A stretch of 64,000 nt of DNA. Origin: Psychrobacter vallis. Lineage in GTDB: Bacteria > Pseudomonadota > Gammaproteobacteria > Pseudomonadales > Moraxellaceae. The stretch is from NCBI RefSeq assembly GCF_904846715.1, contig NZ_CAJHBU010000001.1:248001-312000 (forward strand), in the 5' to 3' direction. The number at the start of each line of letters is the position of its first letter. Positions within the stretch are counted from its first letter, which is position 1. The translations under genes and the position numbers were made by a program. Below, one piece after another: positions 54,486 through 63,134 of this stretch. The notes under the pieces were generated by a model. It made no database searches. It had not been told where the DNA came from and saw nothing but the letters and a program-made list of their open reading frames with translations.

Positions 54486-55844
54486 ATGTCAAATAGCAAT
54501 GCGACACCGCACACCGCTGCCAACCGTCCGTCCAACAACTCACGCAATATCCCGCATTATTCCGACAAGGGACACTATCCTGACAGCTATTATGCAGCCA
54601 GTCGTAATCCTAAGCCAGACAGACCGACGCTTAAAAACGACATTCAAGTAGAAATCTGTGTGGTCGGTGGCGGCTATAGTGGTCTATCCACTGCTCTGCA
54701 CCTCATTGAGTCGGATCACGAAGTCGTCGTACTTGAAGGCGCACAGATTGGTTGGGGCGCGTCAGGTCGTAATGGTGGTCAAATTGTCAATGGTCTGAAT
54801 GCCAGTCTACAAAAGATCAAAAAGTCTTACGGCCAACACAATGCAGACTTTGTCGGTCAGCTGGTCACTCGCGGCGGCAAGATCATTCGCCGTTTTGTCA
54901 AAGACTACGATATCAGCTGCGATCTCAAAGAAAAGAATATCTTTGCCGCATTAAACAACGGACAGCTAAAAGACTTACAAGAAACTCATGCGCTGTGGGA
55001 AAGCCATGGTATGCATGATAGAGAAATGCTGGATAAGCAAGGCATGCAAAAACATATCAAGTCAGATGCTTATGTGGGCGGCGTCATTGACCATTCAGGT
55101 GGACATATTCATCCATTGAACCTTGCACTAGGTGAAGCAGCGGCTATCGAGCAAGGCGGCGGTACTATTTATGAAAACACGCTAGTGGTTGATATTGAGT
55201 ATGCCGACGATTGTATTAAAGTCATCACTGAGTTTGGCTCAGTCACTTGTAAGAAAGCGGTTCTGTGTGGCAATGCCTATTTGAACAAAGTCATCCCTAA
55301 ACTGACTGATCGTGTCATGCCTGTATCGACACAGATTATTGCGACTGAACCATTAGGAGACTTAGCCGATCAGTTACTGCCGACCGATGTCTGTGTTGAA
55401 GATGTGCGCTATATTCTCGATTACTATCGCCTGTCAGCAGATAAACGCATGTTGTTCGGCGGCGGCACAGTATACGGCGGACAAGATCCTGCTGACATTA
55501 CCGCCAAAATTAGACCCAACATGAACAAAATTTTCCCTGAACTACGTGATGTCAAAATTGACTACGCATGGAGCGGTAATTTTGCCTTGTCATTCTCTCG
55601 CGTACCACAAATGGGCAAGCTACACGATCGGGTATTTTTCGCTCATGGTTACAGTGGTCACGGCGTGACAGGCTCGCATCTGTTTGGACAAATCTTGGCT
55701 GATGCCATCAATGGCAACACCAGAGAATTTGACACGTTTGCACAGATTCCGTGGATACCGTTCCCTGGGGGTCGCGCGCTGCGAGTTCCTTATTCTGTTA
55801 TGGGTTCATGGTGGTATGCATTAAAAGACACAACGGGTATGTGA
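54486..55844 (+). CDS. puuB: FAD-dependent gamma-glutamylputrescine oxidase (PuuB-like)
   Basis: This 452-residue flavin oxidase (DAO family) oxidises the gamma-glutamylated amine to gamma-glutamyl-aminobutyraldehyde with release of ammonia and hydrogen peroxide. The FAD motif is VCVVGGGYSGLSTALHLIE near residue 57 (given here as the GxGxxG-type core GGGYSG), followed by WGASGRNGGQIVNG, VEDVRYILDYYRLSADKRML and GYSGHGVTGSHLFGQILA. The first ~50 residues are polar and rich in Asn/Pro, typical of this group. The start at 54486 is one base after the preceding stop, so translation is coupled. Confidence 0.9.
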   Translation: MSNSNATPHTAANRPSNNSRNIPHYSDKGHYPDSYYAASRNPKPDRPTLKNDIQVEICVVGGGYSGLSTALHLIESDHEVVVLEGAQIGWGASGRNGGQIVNGLNASLQKIKKSYGQHNADFVGQLVTRGGKIIRRFVKDYDISCDLKEKNIFAALNNGQLKDLQETHALWESHGMHDREMLDKQGMQKHIKSDAYVGGVIDHSGGHIHPLNLALGEAAAIEQGGGTIYENTLVVDIEYADDCIKVITEFGSVTCKKAVLCGNAYLNKVIPKLTDRVMPVSTQIIATEPLGDLADQLLPTDVCVEDVRYILDYYRLSADKRMLFGGGTVYGGQDPADITAKIRPNMNKIFPELRDVKIDYAWSGNFALSFSRVPQMGKLHDRVFFAHGYSGHGVTGSHLFGQILADAINGNTREFDTFAQIPWIPFPGGRALRVPYSVMGSWWYALKDTTGM

Positions 55845-56150
55845 CTATAGCCAAGTCTATATAAATCCGCTACATCGTCATCCTCGCTAAGCATACTAAT
55901 GTATCGCTTGCACTCGGTTTCCTTGTATCGAAATTATATTGAACTGACTATATTACACACCTTAGAGATTGAATACTTAATACTCAATAAACAAAACGTT
56001 CTCACTTTTATAACTGTTATCAAATCAACCTTTCATAGCAACAAGCTTCTGTGATAGGGCTAGGTAGAGGGTCAGTTCGCTACTGTCTATCTGACATCCA
56101 CCACAGACGAGAGTTTTTCCTAAAAACAGAGTTCTACAGGGAGCGTAACT
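55845..56150. other. 306-bp gene-free gap in the polyamine operon
   Basis: Between the oxidase and transporter genes. A segment at about 55872-55935 (tccgctacatcgtcatcctc, and on to gtatcgaaattatattgaac) reads like a dispersed non-coding repeat; I saw no second copy in this window. ACAGGGAGCG at the right end is the ribosome binding site of the next gene. No ORF was recognised. Confidence 0.4.
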
Positions 56151-57644
56151 ATGAATATGAAACTCAATGATGCTATCGAGGGGCAGTATCACAACAAGCG
56201 AGTATTTCTCACCGTACTAGGCGCAATCGCTATTTACTTAGTGTTTGCGTGGCTATCCACCACCCGTGGCCCAGATGAATCGTGGGGCGCCCTGTCCTTA
56301 TTGCCAACATTATTGGTATTAGTAATTGCCATTGTCTCTAGGCGACCATTCGAATCTATGATCGCAGGTTGTGTCGCGGGCCTTGTGATGCTCAATCCTT
56401 TTGATCTGGTCTCCCCTTTTGCAGACAATATATCGATGGTATTGGGTAATGAAACCATTATCTGGATTGTGCTCGTCTGTGGTCTGATGGGCGGACTTAT
56501 TCAATTGCTTGAGATTAGTGGCTGTCTTGATGGCTTTAGCGAATGGCTACAAAAAATCATTAAGTCGCGTCGTCAGTCACTATTGGCCACTTTCGCTTTG
56601 GGCGTGGTGGTCTTTATCGATGATTATCTAAACTGCCTTGCCGTCTCCACCTCTGTTAAAAAACTCACGGATGTGTATGGTGTCTCTCGCGAGAAGCTCG
56701 CCTATATCGTCGATTCTACCGCAGCGCCGATGTGTGTGATCGTACCTATCTCTACTTGGGCAGTGTATTTTGCAGGACTATTAGAAGAAAATGGTGTGGC
56801 CACAGAAGGCGAAGGTCTTGGCCTTTATATCAGCGCCATTCCTTTTATGGCCTATGCGTGGTTCGCTCTTTTAATCGTATTCTTGGTCGCTTATGGTATC
56901 TTAGGTGACTGGGGCCCCATGAAAAAAGCGGAAGCACGCGCCAAATCAGGCCACCCTGTTCCTGAAGCATTTGTAGAAGAACAACTGGTCTCAAACGTCC
57001 AAGCCAAACGCAAATTGTCATTCAAAGCCAATATCGCAAACTTTGCTTTTCCAATGATTTTGCTTATTGTCTCGACTATTTATTTCGAAGTTGATCTGTT
57101 GCGCGGTGCGTTGCTAACTTGTTTTGTCACGGTTGTTGTCTATTGGATGCAAGGTATTTTGAGCTTTGAGACCCAAGTAGAGTCTATTTTTAAAGGCTTC
57201 AAAGTCATGCTTTATCCACTCTCAACAGTTATTGGCGGCTTTTTCTTAAAAGCCATCAATGATGATCTTGGTATGACCACCTATGTGATTGAAGCCATCA
57301 CCCCTTATATGACGATTATTATCTTTCCTGCGGTTATCTTTGCGGTCATGGCGTTCTTAACATTCGCTACGTCATCAAGCTGGGGTCTGTATGTGTTGGC
57401 CATGCCGATTGTCTTCCCAATATCACTTGCGCTTGGCGTGAGCACACCGCTTATGATTGGTGCGTTGTTGTCAGCGTCTTCATTTGGTAGTCATGCTTGC
57501 TTCTTTAGTGACTCATCATTACTGGCCGCGCAAGGCGCTGGCTGCTCACCCATGCAGCATGCCTTTACCCAGTTCCCTTATGCCATGCTGGGAGCCGTGC
57601 TATCCGTCGTTGCTTTCTTAGGATTGGGTTACATGATGGCTTAA
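56151..57644 (+). CDS. NhaC-family Na+/H+ antiporter-type transporter
   Basis: This 497-residue inner-membrane transporter has about twelve helices and belongs to the NhaC family of ion-coupled antiporters (ion transporter superfamily). Marked segments are GVVVFIDDYLNCLAVSTSVK and APMCVIVPISTWAVYFAGLL in the first half and FLTFATSSSWGLYVLAMPIV and GALLSASSFGSHACFFSDSS in the second. Some family members exchange amino acids or amines for Na+/H+. Its place in a polyamine operon suggests it moves agmatine, putrescine or a metabolite. A strong hairpin follows it. Confidence 0.82.
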   Translation: MNMKLNDAIEGQYHNKRVFLTVLGAIAIYLVFAWLSTTRGPDESWGALSLLPTLLVLVIAIVSRRPFESMIAGCVAGLVMLNPFDLVSPFADNISMVLGNETIIWIVLVCGLMGGLIQLLEISGCLDGFSEWLQKIIKSRRQSLLATFALGVVVFIDDYLNCLAVSTSVKKLTDVYGVSREKLAYIVDSTAAPMCVIVPISTWAVYFAGLLEENGVATEGEGLGLYISAIPFMAYAWFALLIVFLVAYGILGDWGPMKKAEARAKSGHPVPEAFVEEQLVSNVQAKRKLSFKANIANFAFPMILLIVSTIYFEVDLLRGALLTCFVTVVVYWMQGILSFETQVESIFKGFKVMLYPLSTVIGGFFLKAINDDLGMTTYVIEAITPYMTIIIFPAVIFAVMAFLTFATSSSWGLYVLAMPIVFPISLALGVSTPLMIGALLSASSFGSHACFFSDSSLLAAQGAGCSPMQHAFTQFPYAMLGAVLSVVAFLGLGYMMA

Positions 57645-57665
57645 GCCAAGCCCAATGCTAGTCGT

Positions 57666-57706
57666 TGTGGTCTAACCAATACTCTTTAATGGTTGGTTAG
57701 ACCACA
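57666..57706 (+). terminator. Strong hairpin between the transporter and aguB
   Basis: A perfect 14-bp stem, TGTGGTCTAACCAA / TTGGTTAGACCACA, with a 13-base loop. There is only AAAAC after it and no T-run on this strand, so it may be an mRNA-processing or attenuation site within the operon rather than a full terminator. Confidence 0.5.
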
Positions 57707-57760
57707 AAACCTATTATCTCTATACCGTATTACTTATCTACTATTAAAAGGATTTAGATC

Positions 57761-58630
57761 ATGCGAAATGTTACCGTTGCCACCACGCAAATGACCTGTG
57801 GCTGGGATATCCAGCAAAATATTGCCACTGCGACTGATTTGGTCACTAAGGCGGCCAAATCTGGTGCTAATATCATCTTGCTCCAAGAATTGTTTGAGAC
57901 GCCCTACTTCTGCCAAGTTCATGACTTTGATTATTTCAAACTGGCCACTACCGTTGCCGACAACGCAGCTATCAACCATTTCAAACAGTTGGCCAAAGAG
58001 CTGGAAGTGGTATTACCGATTAGCTTTTATGAAAAATCAGGCAATACCTTTTTTAATAGCGTGACCGTAATCGATGCTGATGGCGAGATACTGGGCACCT
58101 ATCGCAAGACTCATATACCAGATGGCATTCCTTATGCTGAAAAATTCTACTTTACTCCCGGTGATACAGGATTTAAGGTTTGGGACACCAAATACGCCAA
58201 AATTGGGGTGGGCATCTGCTGGGATCAGTGGTTCCCTGAATGCGCTCGCAGCATGGCCTTGATGGGCGCAGAGCTATTGTTTTATCCGACTGCTATTGGT
58301 GATGAACCAACACTCGGTATCAATTCAAAAGGTCATTGGCAGCGCTGTATGCAAGGTCATGCCGCCGCCAACCTGATGCCCGTTATCGCATCTAACCGTA
58401 TCGGCAAGGAGACCATCAGCCAAAATGGTCAAGACAGTACCATGCAATTCTACGGTGGCTCATTTATCACTGACGGTCGCGGCGAGATCATACAAGAAGC
58501 CTCTGCGGATAAAAACGAAGTCATTAGTACGACCTTTGATTTAGATCAACTGGCTATCGAGCGGCGTCAATGGGGTGTTTTCCGTGATCGCCGTCCATCC
58601 ATGTATGGCACTTTGCTGACTCATGGCTAA
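57761..58630 (+). CDS. aguB: N-carbamoylputrescine amidase
   Basis: This 289-residue nitrilase-superfamily enzyme hydrolyses N-carbamoylputrescine to putrescine, CO2 and ammonia. The catalytic triad Glu-Lys-Cys is in IILLQELFETPYF, TYRKTHIPDG and KIGVGICWDQWFPECAR. The order Glu-Lys-Cys and the end 'RRQWGVFRDRRPSMYGTLLT' match AguB. AAAAGGATTTAGATC precedes the ATG. It is followed at 65 bp by agmatine deiminase, its functional partner. Confidence 0.93.
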   Translation: MRNVTVATTQMTCGWDIQQNIATATDLVTKAAKSGANIILLQELFETPYFCQVHDFDYFKLATTVADNAAINHFKQLAKELEVVLPISFYEKSGNTFFNSVTVIDADGEILGTYRKTHIPDGIPYAEKFYFTPGDTGFKVWDTKYAKIGVGICWDQWFPECARSMALMGAELLFYPTAIGDEPTLGINSKGHWQRCMQGHAAANLMPVIASNRIGKETISQNGQDSTMQFYGGSFITDGRGEIIQEASADKNEVISTTFDLDQLAIERRQWGVFRDRRPSMYGTLLTHG

Positions 58631-58694
58631 CTGGCTCTATTTTTAATCAATCCTCACTACTTTTATTATCGCTTGAATGCGACAAGGTGATTTT

Positions 58695-59858
58695 ATGTCT
58701 ATATTACTGACCGATACGACACCAGAGCAAGACGGCTTTCACATGCCAGCAGAATTTGAGCCGATAGAAAAGATATGGATGGTATGGCCCCATCGCGCAG
58801 ACAACTGGCGACAACAAGCCACTCCTGCCAAAAAAGCGTATGCCGATGTTGCCTTAGCAATCCACGACTTTTGCAGCGTTGGTGTGTTGGTCAATCCAGA
58901 TGACTATGAGCAGTGCCGCGATAGCTTGCCTACCGCTATTGACGTTATTGCGATGCCCAGCAATGATGCGTGGGCGCGAGATACGGCGCCGACATTTTTG
59001 GTCAATGATACTGGTGAGCTGCGCGCTTGTGATTGGACATTCAATGCGTGGGGCGGCGACTACGATGGTCTCTATACGCCGTGGGATGATGATGATAAAT
59101 TGGCTGCGCGCCTGAGTGATCACTTAGGGATCGATCGCTATCGAACAGATGGTTTCGTTATGGAAGGCGGTGCGTTTCATGTCGATGGTGAAGGCACGGT
59201 TCTGACCACACGTATGTGTCTACTCAGCCCTGGACGTAACCCGCACCTGACCGAAGTACAGATTGAAGATAAGTTAAAAGCCTATCTCAATGTGCAAAAA
59301 GTGCTCTGGGTTGATGATGGGATTGATCCTGATGAAACCACCGGACATGTCGATGATATCGCCTGCTTTGTGCGCCCTGGTGAGGTAGTCTGCTTATACA
59401 CTGACGACCCTGAGCACCTGTTCTATGACGCCACGCAAAAAGCCTTTGAGCAGCTCTCAACTATGACCGATGCAAAAGGCAGACGCTTAATCGTGCATAA
59501 GCTTTGCTGTACCCAGCAGCCAGTGACCTTACCTGATGACTATGATATTACCCAGTCTGACGATGCCAAACCACGTCTAAGCGGTGACGTTTGCATTGCC
59601 TCTTATGCCAATTTTCTCATTTGTAATGATGCGGTCATCGTACCGCAATATGATGATGTGAATGATGCACTCGCCATCGAGCAGCTTGAAAAAGTCTTCC
59701 CTCAGCATCAAGTAGTGGGAGTACGAACGAGAGAGATTGTTTTTGGTGGTGGGAATATCCACTGTATTACCCAGCAGCAACCAAAAGCATCAGCATCAGC
59801 ATCAGCATCAGCATCAGCATCAGCATCAGCATCAGCATCAGCATCAGCATCAGCATAA
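58695..59858 (+). CDS. aguA: Agmatine deiminase with a repeat-encoded Ala-Ser tail
   Basis: This 387-residue enzyme converts agmatine to N-carbamoylputrescine and ammonia. Features are HMPAEFEPIEKIWMVWPHR at the N-terminus, MPSNDAWARDTAPTFLV, MEGGAFHVDGEGTVLTT and the closing GGGNIHCITQQQP with the catalytic Cys; family enzymes normally end here. The protein goes on with 23 residues of alternating Ala and Ser encoded by about 11.5 copies of GCATCA (59787-59855), then stops. The hexamer unit keeps frame, so copy-number change would only lengthen or shorten the tail. The start at 58695 has AAGGTGA upstream. Confidence 0.94.
   Translation: MSILLTDTTPEQDGFHMPAEFEPIEKIWMVWPHRADNWRQQATPAKKAYADVALAIHDFCSVGVLVNPDDYEQCRDSLPTAIDVIAMPSNDAWARDTAPTFLVNDTGELRACDWTFNAWGGDYDGLYTPWDDDDKLAARLSDHLGIDRYRTDGFVMEGGAFHVDGEGTVLTTRMCLLSPGRNPHLTEVQIEDKLKAYLNVQKVLWVDDGIDPDETTGHVDDIACFVRPGEVVCLYTDDPEHLFYDATQKAFEQLSTMTDAKGRRLIVHKLCCTQQPVTLPDDYDITQSDDAKPRLSGDVCIASYANFLICNDAVIVPQYDDVNDALAIEQLEKVFPQHQVVGVRTREIVFGGGNIHCITQQQPKASASASASASASASASASASASA
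59787..59855 (+). repeat. Hexanucleotide tandem repeat (GCATCA)n
   Basis: Eleven and a half uninterrupted copies of GCATCA at the 3' end of aguA, encoding (Ala-Ser)11-Ala. A perfect array this long is prone to slipped-strand length change. Confidence 0.97.
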
Positions 59859-59916
59859 AATTATAAGCACAAATGGATTTTAAACCTAAGAATATTGTAA
59901 AAACAAGGACATAGCT

Positions 59917-61290
59917 ATGAGCGATTATCAAATCAATAACCCAGCCACTGGCGACCTAGAAGCCACATACCCTACCGCCACTGAACAAGATATTCAACAA
60001 GTCATCGAGCAAGCTGATAATGCCTATCAGGATTGGCGTCAGGTCTCATTGAGTGAGCGCAGTGCACTACTGCATAAAATTGCTGATAGCTATCTTGAAC
60101 GTCAAGACGAGCTGGCTCGCATCGTGGCCAATGAGATGGGTAAGCCCGTCGCACAAGCCAAGGGTGAAATTGGTCTGGTGGCTGAAATCTATCGTTACTA
60201 TGCAGACAACGCTGAGCAGCTACTCGCACCGAATACCATTGACGTTGATACTGGGTCAGCTTCGGTAGAAAAGCACCCTGTAGGCGCCCTACTCGGTATC
60301 ATGCCGTGGAATTATCCGCATTATCAAGTGGCACGCTTTGTCGCACCAAATTTTATGGCAGGTAATACCATCATTTTAAAGCATGCGCCGCAATGTCCTA
60401 AGACAGCAGAAGTTATCGCTGATATGTTCAAAGATGCGGGCGTACCTGATGGCGTTTATAACAATATTTTCGCCACCAACGATCAGGCAGCCACCATTAT
60501 TCATGACAAACGTGTACAAGGCATCTCACTAACTGGCTCTGAACGCGCTGGACAAGCAGTCGCAAAAGAAGCGGGTGGCGCACTCAAAAAGGTCGTTCTA
60601 GAGTTGGGCGGTTCAGATGCTTTCATCGTCGCTGCCGATGCCGATATCAAAAAAGCCATACAAGGCGCTATCTCTGGTCGGTTTGGTAACGCCGGTCAAG
60701 CCTGCAATGCCGCCAAACGCCTAATCGTCATTGAGTCTGTCTATGATCAATTCGTCGAAGGCTTTACCGATGCTGTACGTGCTATGACATTGGCTGACCC
60801 TCTTGATGAAAAAACCTTTATTGGCCCAATGTCTTCAAAGGCGGCCGCGGTCAATTTACAAGAGCAGTTAGACAGTGCCGTTCAAGCAGGCGCGACTGTC
60901 CTAGTAGAAGGCGGTATAGTGCAAGACAAGCCGGGCGCTTGGTTCAAACCTGCTGTACTGACAGACGTTAATGAGTCAATGGATGTCTACCGTGAAGAGC
61001 TGTTTGGTCCTGTCGCTGTCGTCTATAAAGCTCGTGACATCGACCATGCTATCAAGATTGCCAATGACGTGCCTTTCGGTCTTGGTGCTTCTATCCAAAC
61101 GCAAGATGCTGAACTAGCTGCTGATATTGCTGATAAATTAGAAGTGGGCATGGTGACTATCAATGCACCTTCTGGTACTGAAGCAAATACACCCTTTGGT
61201 GGTGTTAAACGCTCAGGATTTGGTCGTGAGCTTGGTACTCTTGGTATAACAGAATTCTTAAACTATAAGCTGATTCGTGATAAGTCTTAA
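59917..61290 (+). CDS. NAD(P)-dependent aldehyde dehydrogenase, succinate-semialdehyde type
   Basis: This 457-residue ALDH has PWNYPHYQVARFVAPNFMAG, LTGSERAGQAVAKEAGG, LELGGSDAFIV with the general-base Glu, and FGNAGQACNAAKRLIV with the catalytic Cys. The short length and sequence style match the Sad/YneI group of succinate semialdehyde dehydrogenases (462 residues in E. coli) better than PuuC (495). It could oxidise succinate semialdehyde made by GabT, and perhaps also the gamma-glutamyl-aminobutyraldehyde from the oxidase. It is the last gene of the operon and ends at the repeated terminator. Confidence 0.9.
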   Translation: MSDYQINNPATGDLEATYPTATEQDIQQVIEQADNAYQDWRQVSLSERSALLHKIADSYLERQDELARIVANEMGKPVAQAKGEIGLVAEIYRYYADNAEQLLAPNTIDVDTGSASVEKHPVGALLGIMPWNYPHYQVARFVAPNFMAGNTIILKHAPQCPKTAEVIADMFKDAGVPDGVYNNIFATNDQAATIIHDKRVQGISLTGSERAGQAVAKEAGGALKKVVLELGGSDAFIVAADADIKKAIQGAISGRFGNAGQACNAAKRLIVIESVYDQFVEGFTDAVRAMTLADPLDEKTFIGPMSSKAAAVNLQEQLDSAVQAGATVLVEGGIVQDKPGAWFKPAVLTDVNESMDVYREELFGPVAVVYKARDIDHAIKIANDVPFGLGASIQTQDAELAADIADKLEVGMVTINAPSGTEANTPFGGVKRSGFGRELGTLGITEFLNYKLIRDKS

Positions 61291-61318
61291 GAAATATGAG
61301 CCCTTAATTGGATGAAGT

Positions 61319-61351
61319 AAAAAAACCTAACGCTTCAACGTTAGGTTTTTT
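61319..61351 (+). terminator. Bidirectional terminator, right end of the operon
   Basis: AAAAAAACCTAACG / CGTTAGGTTTTTT hairpin with loop CTTCAA, between convergent genes. Confidence 0.92.
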
Positions 61352-61368
61352 ATTGTTAAACGGATTTA
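61319..61368. repeat. Direct repeat copy 2: terminator hairpin plus 3' flank
   Basis: Fifty bp identical to 51115-51165 except for one fewer T in the T-run. It ends the rightward ALDH gene and the leftward APC permease gene. The two copies lie in direct orientation about 10.2 kb apart and enclose the regulator, puuD and the catabolic operon. Confidence 0.92.
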
Positions 61369-61383
61369 CTCACATCAATAACG

Positions 61384-62826
61384 CTATTTTTTATATGGAT
61401 TGTCTTTTAACCATTGCTGATTCACGATTTTTAGTTCATGCAGCTCATGATCCATGATTTCTTTACTCTTACCAGGATTTTTCATCGTGGCATAACCGTA
61501 CAAGGCAGCACCTAGAACCGTCCAGCCAAGGAAGATCCACCACTCGATAGGGACAAGTGCTGATGGCATACCCGGTAGATAGAGCGTCAACATACCAAGA
61601 CTGAGAATAATGGTGATAACACCAACCAATTTACCTGCTGGTACTTTAAACGGGCGTACCATATTAGGCTCACGGTAGCGCAGCACCAAGAACGAAAGAG
61701 CCACACAGGTATAAGCGATGACGATACCAAACCCGCCAGCATCGACAATCCACACAAGCATCTTGCGACCAAATAATGGTGCTAGTGTCGCCAAACCACC
61801 GATCAACAAGATAGCATTGACTGGGGTGTTGTACTTAGGATGTAGCTTGCACAAAAACTGTGGCAACATGTGTGTTTTGCCCATGGCATATAACAAGCGG
61901 CTACCACCGATAAGAAACGCGTTCCAGCTCGATAAGATACCCAGCACACCGCCAATAACCAGTAAAGTACCCGCCCATTTACCATTCCAAGCGTTAGTCA
62001 TCGCATCCGCAGTGGCCAATGTTGAGTCTTGTGCTTGTAACAGTGGTAATGTCTTACCCACACTCCAAGCGACAGCCACATACCAAAGTACGGCGATGAT
62101 AATAGAGACAATCAAAAATTTGCCAATATTTGGACGGGTCAGATTAATTTCTTCTGCTGCCTGCGGAATCACGTCAAAACCCACGAATAAAAACGGTACC
62201 ATAACCATCACAGTCATGATGCCGCCCATACCACCAATAAAGGCTGGGGCTTGTACCGAATTCGAGGTCTCAGGATTAAACAGCACGGCACCAACGAACA
62301 GCAATATACCGACGAGGAAAATACCCACGACTGCCAGTTTTTGGAACCAAGCGCTAACTTCCATACCGCGTATATTGAGCCATGTGACAATGATGGAGCC
62401 GAGCATCCCGACAGCCACCCACGTGGCATAGACGTCCCATCCAGCAATGGTCCAAAGATAACCTTGGCTATAATTGGGAACGATATATTCGACAACGGTA
62501 GGCAATGCCACAGCCTCAAAGGCCACGACGGAAAAATAACCAAACAAAATACTCCATGAGCAAATAAAAGAGGCATTTACCCCCAGTGCTCGATGGGTAT
62601 ACGTATGCTCACCACCAGTAATCGGCATTGATGCGGCCAGTTCAGCGTAAGTAACACCAATCAAAATAACCACAAAACCGCCGATCAAAAAGGCGCTAAC
62701 TGCGCCCCATATACCTGCCGAGATGATCCAACCACCTGCCAGTACGACCCAGCCCCAACCAACCATTGCCCCGAATGCCAGTGCAATGATATCAAACACA
62801 CCTAACGTTTTCTTTAATTCAGACAT
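61384..62826 (-). CDS. APC-family amino acid/polyamine permease
   Basis: This 480-residue inner-membrane transporter of the amino acid-polyamine-organocation superfamily has twelve helices. The N-terminal pattern is LGVFDIIALAFGAMVGWGWV (helix 1) and the next segments include YAELAASMPITGGEHTYTHR, LFVGFDVIPQAAEEINLTRP and GSRLLYAMGKTHMLP. The tail is short and charged. ACAAGGAGTAGGTT precedes the start. It lies downstream of gabT on the same strand and beside the polyamine operon, so GABA, putrescine or a related amine is the likely cargo; this is inference. Confidence 0.88.
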   Translation of the reverse strand: MSELKKTLGVFDIIALAFGAMVGWGWVVLAGGWIISAGIWGAVSAFLIGGFVVILIGVTYAELAASMPITGGEHTYTHRALGVNASFICSWSILFGYFSVVAFEAVALPTVVEYIVPNYSQGYLWTIAGWDVYATWVAVGMLGSIIVTWLNIRGMEVSAWFQKLAVVGIFLVGILLFVGAVLFNPETSNSVQAPAFIGGMGGIMTVMVMVPFLFVGFDVIPQAAEEINLTRPNIGKFLIVSIIIAVLWYVAVAWSVGKTLPLLQAQDSTLATADAMTNAWNGKWAGTLLVIGGVLGILSSWNAFLIGGSRLLYAMGKTHMLPQFLCKLHPKYNTPVNAILLIGGLATLAPLFGRKMLVWIVDAGGFGIVIAYTCVALSFLVLRYREPNMVRPFKVPAGKLVGVITIILSLGMLTLYLPGMPSALVPIEWWIFLGWTVLGAALYGYATMKNPGKSKEIMDHELHELKIVNQQWLKDNPYKK

Positions 62827-62940
62827 AACCTACTCCTTGTCTGTGTGTCATCCGTGTGAACCTTTTACAGTTACACTATTTTTGTTTAGTGGGATAGCAC
62901 CCATCATATTTACTATATATGCCGTTTCGTCCAACTACTA

Positions 62941-62975
62941 TTTTTGCAATTTGTCTACTATGCAAATTGCAAAAA
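62941..62975. promoter_or_regulatory. Perfect 13-bp inverted repeat
   Basis: TTTTTGCAATTTG, 9-base loop, CAAATTGCAAAAA. It lies about 115-150 bp upstream of the APC permease start, right next to the gabT terminator. It could be an operator for the permease promoter or a second hairpin in the terminator region. Confidence 0.5.
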
Positions 62976-62979
62976 CGAA

Positions 62980-63008
62980 AACGGCGTCTTGACTTGCAAG
63001 GCGCCGTT
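62980..63008 (-). terminator. Rho-independent terminator of gabT
   Basis: On the minus strand AACGGCGCCTTG / CAAGACGCCGTT pair (one G-U wobble) across a 5-base loop, then TTCGTTTTTG. It lies about 130 bp past the gabT stop codon. Confidence 0.75.
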
Positions 63009-63134
63009 CAAAAACACACTCAGAATGAGTGCCATAAGGGCAGCCTTGCCATTGTCTTAAATACAAATTTTTAACCAAAATCGGTGTTTGATTAAAAGCA
63101 ATCCATCGCTAAAGTAAATGACACTCAATATTTA

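Larger units (their letters stand above)
62827..63134. other. 308-bp region between gabT and the APC permease
   Basis: Gene-free. It holds the gabT terminator and a perfect 13-bp inverted repeat (both listed) in tandem upstream of the permease start. Confidence 0.6.

Noticed and set aside
59787..59855. Classical on/off phase variation of agmatine deiminase
   Set aside because: The repeat unit is six bases, so slippage cannot shift the reading frame. Only length variation is possible.
51115..61368. Composite transposon with terminal repeats
   Set aside because: The duplicated sequence is a terminator with no transposase, no inverted ends and no target-site duplication, so a transposon is not supported.
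61718..62431. 237-codon ORF antisense to the APC permease
   Set aside because: Low-complexity Pro/Thr/Ile composition typical of the reverse of a membrane-protein gene.
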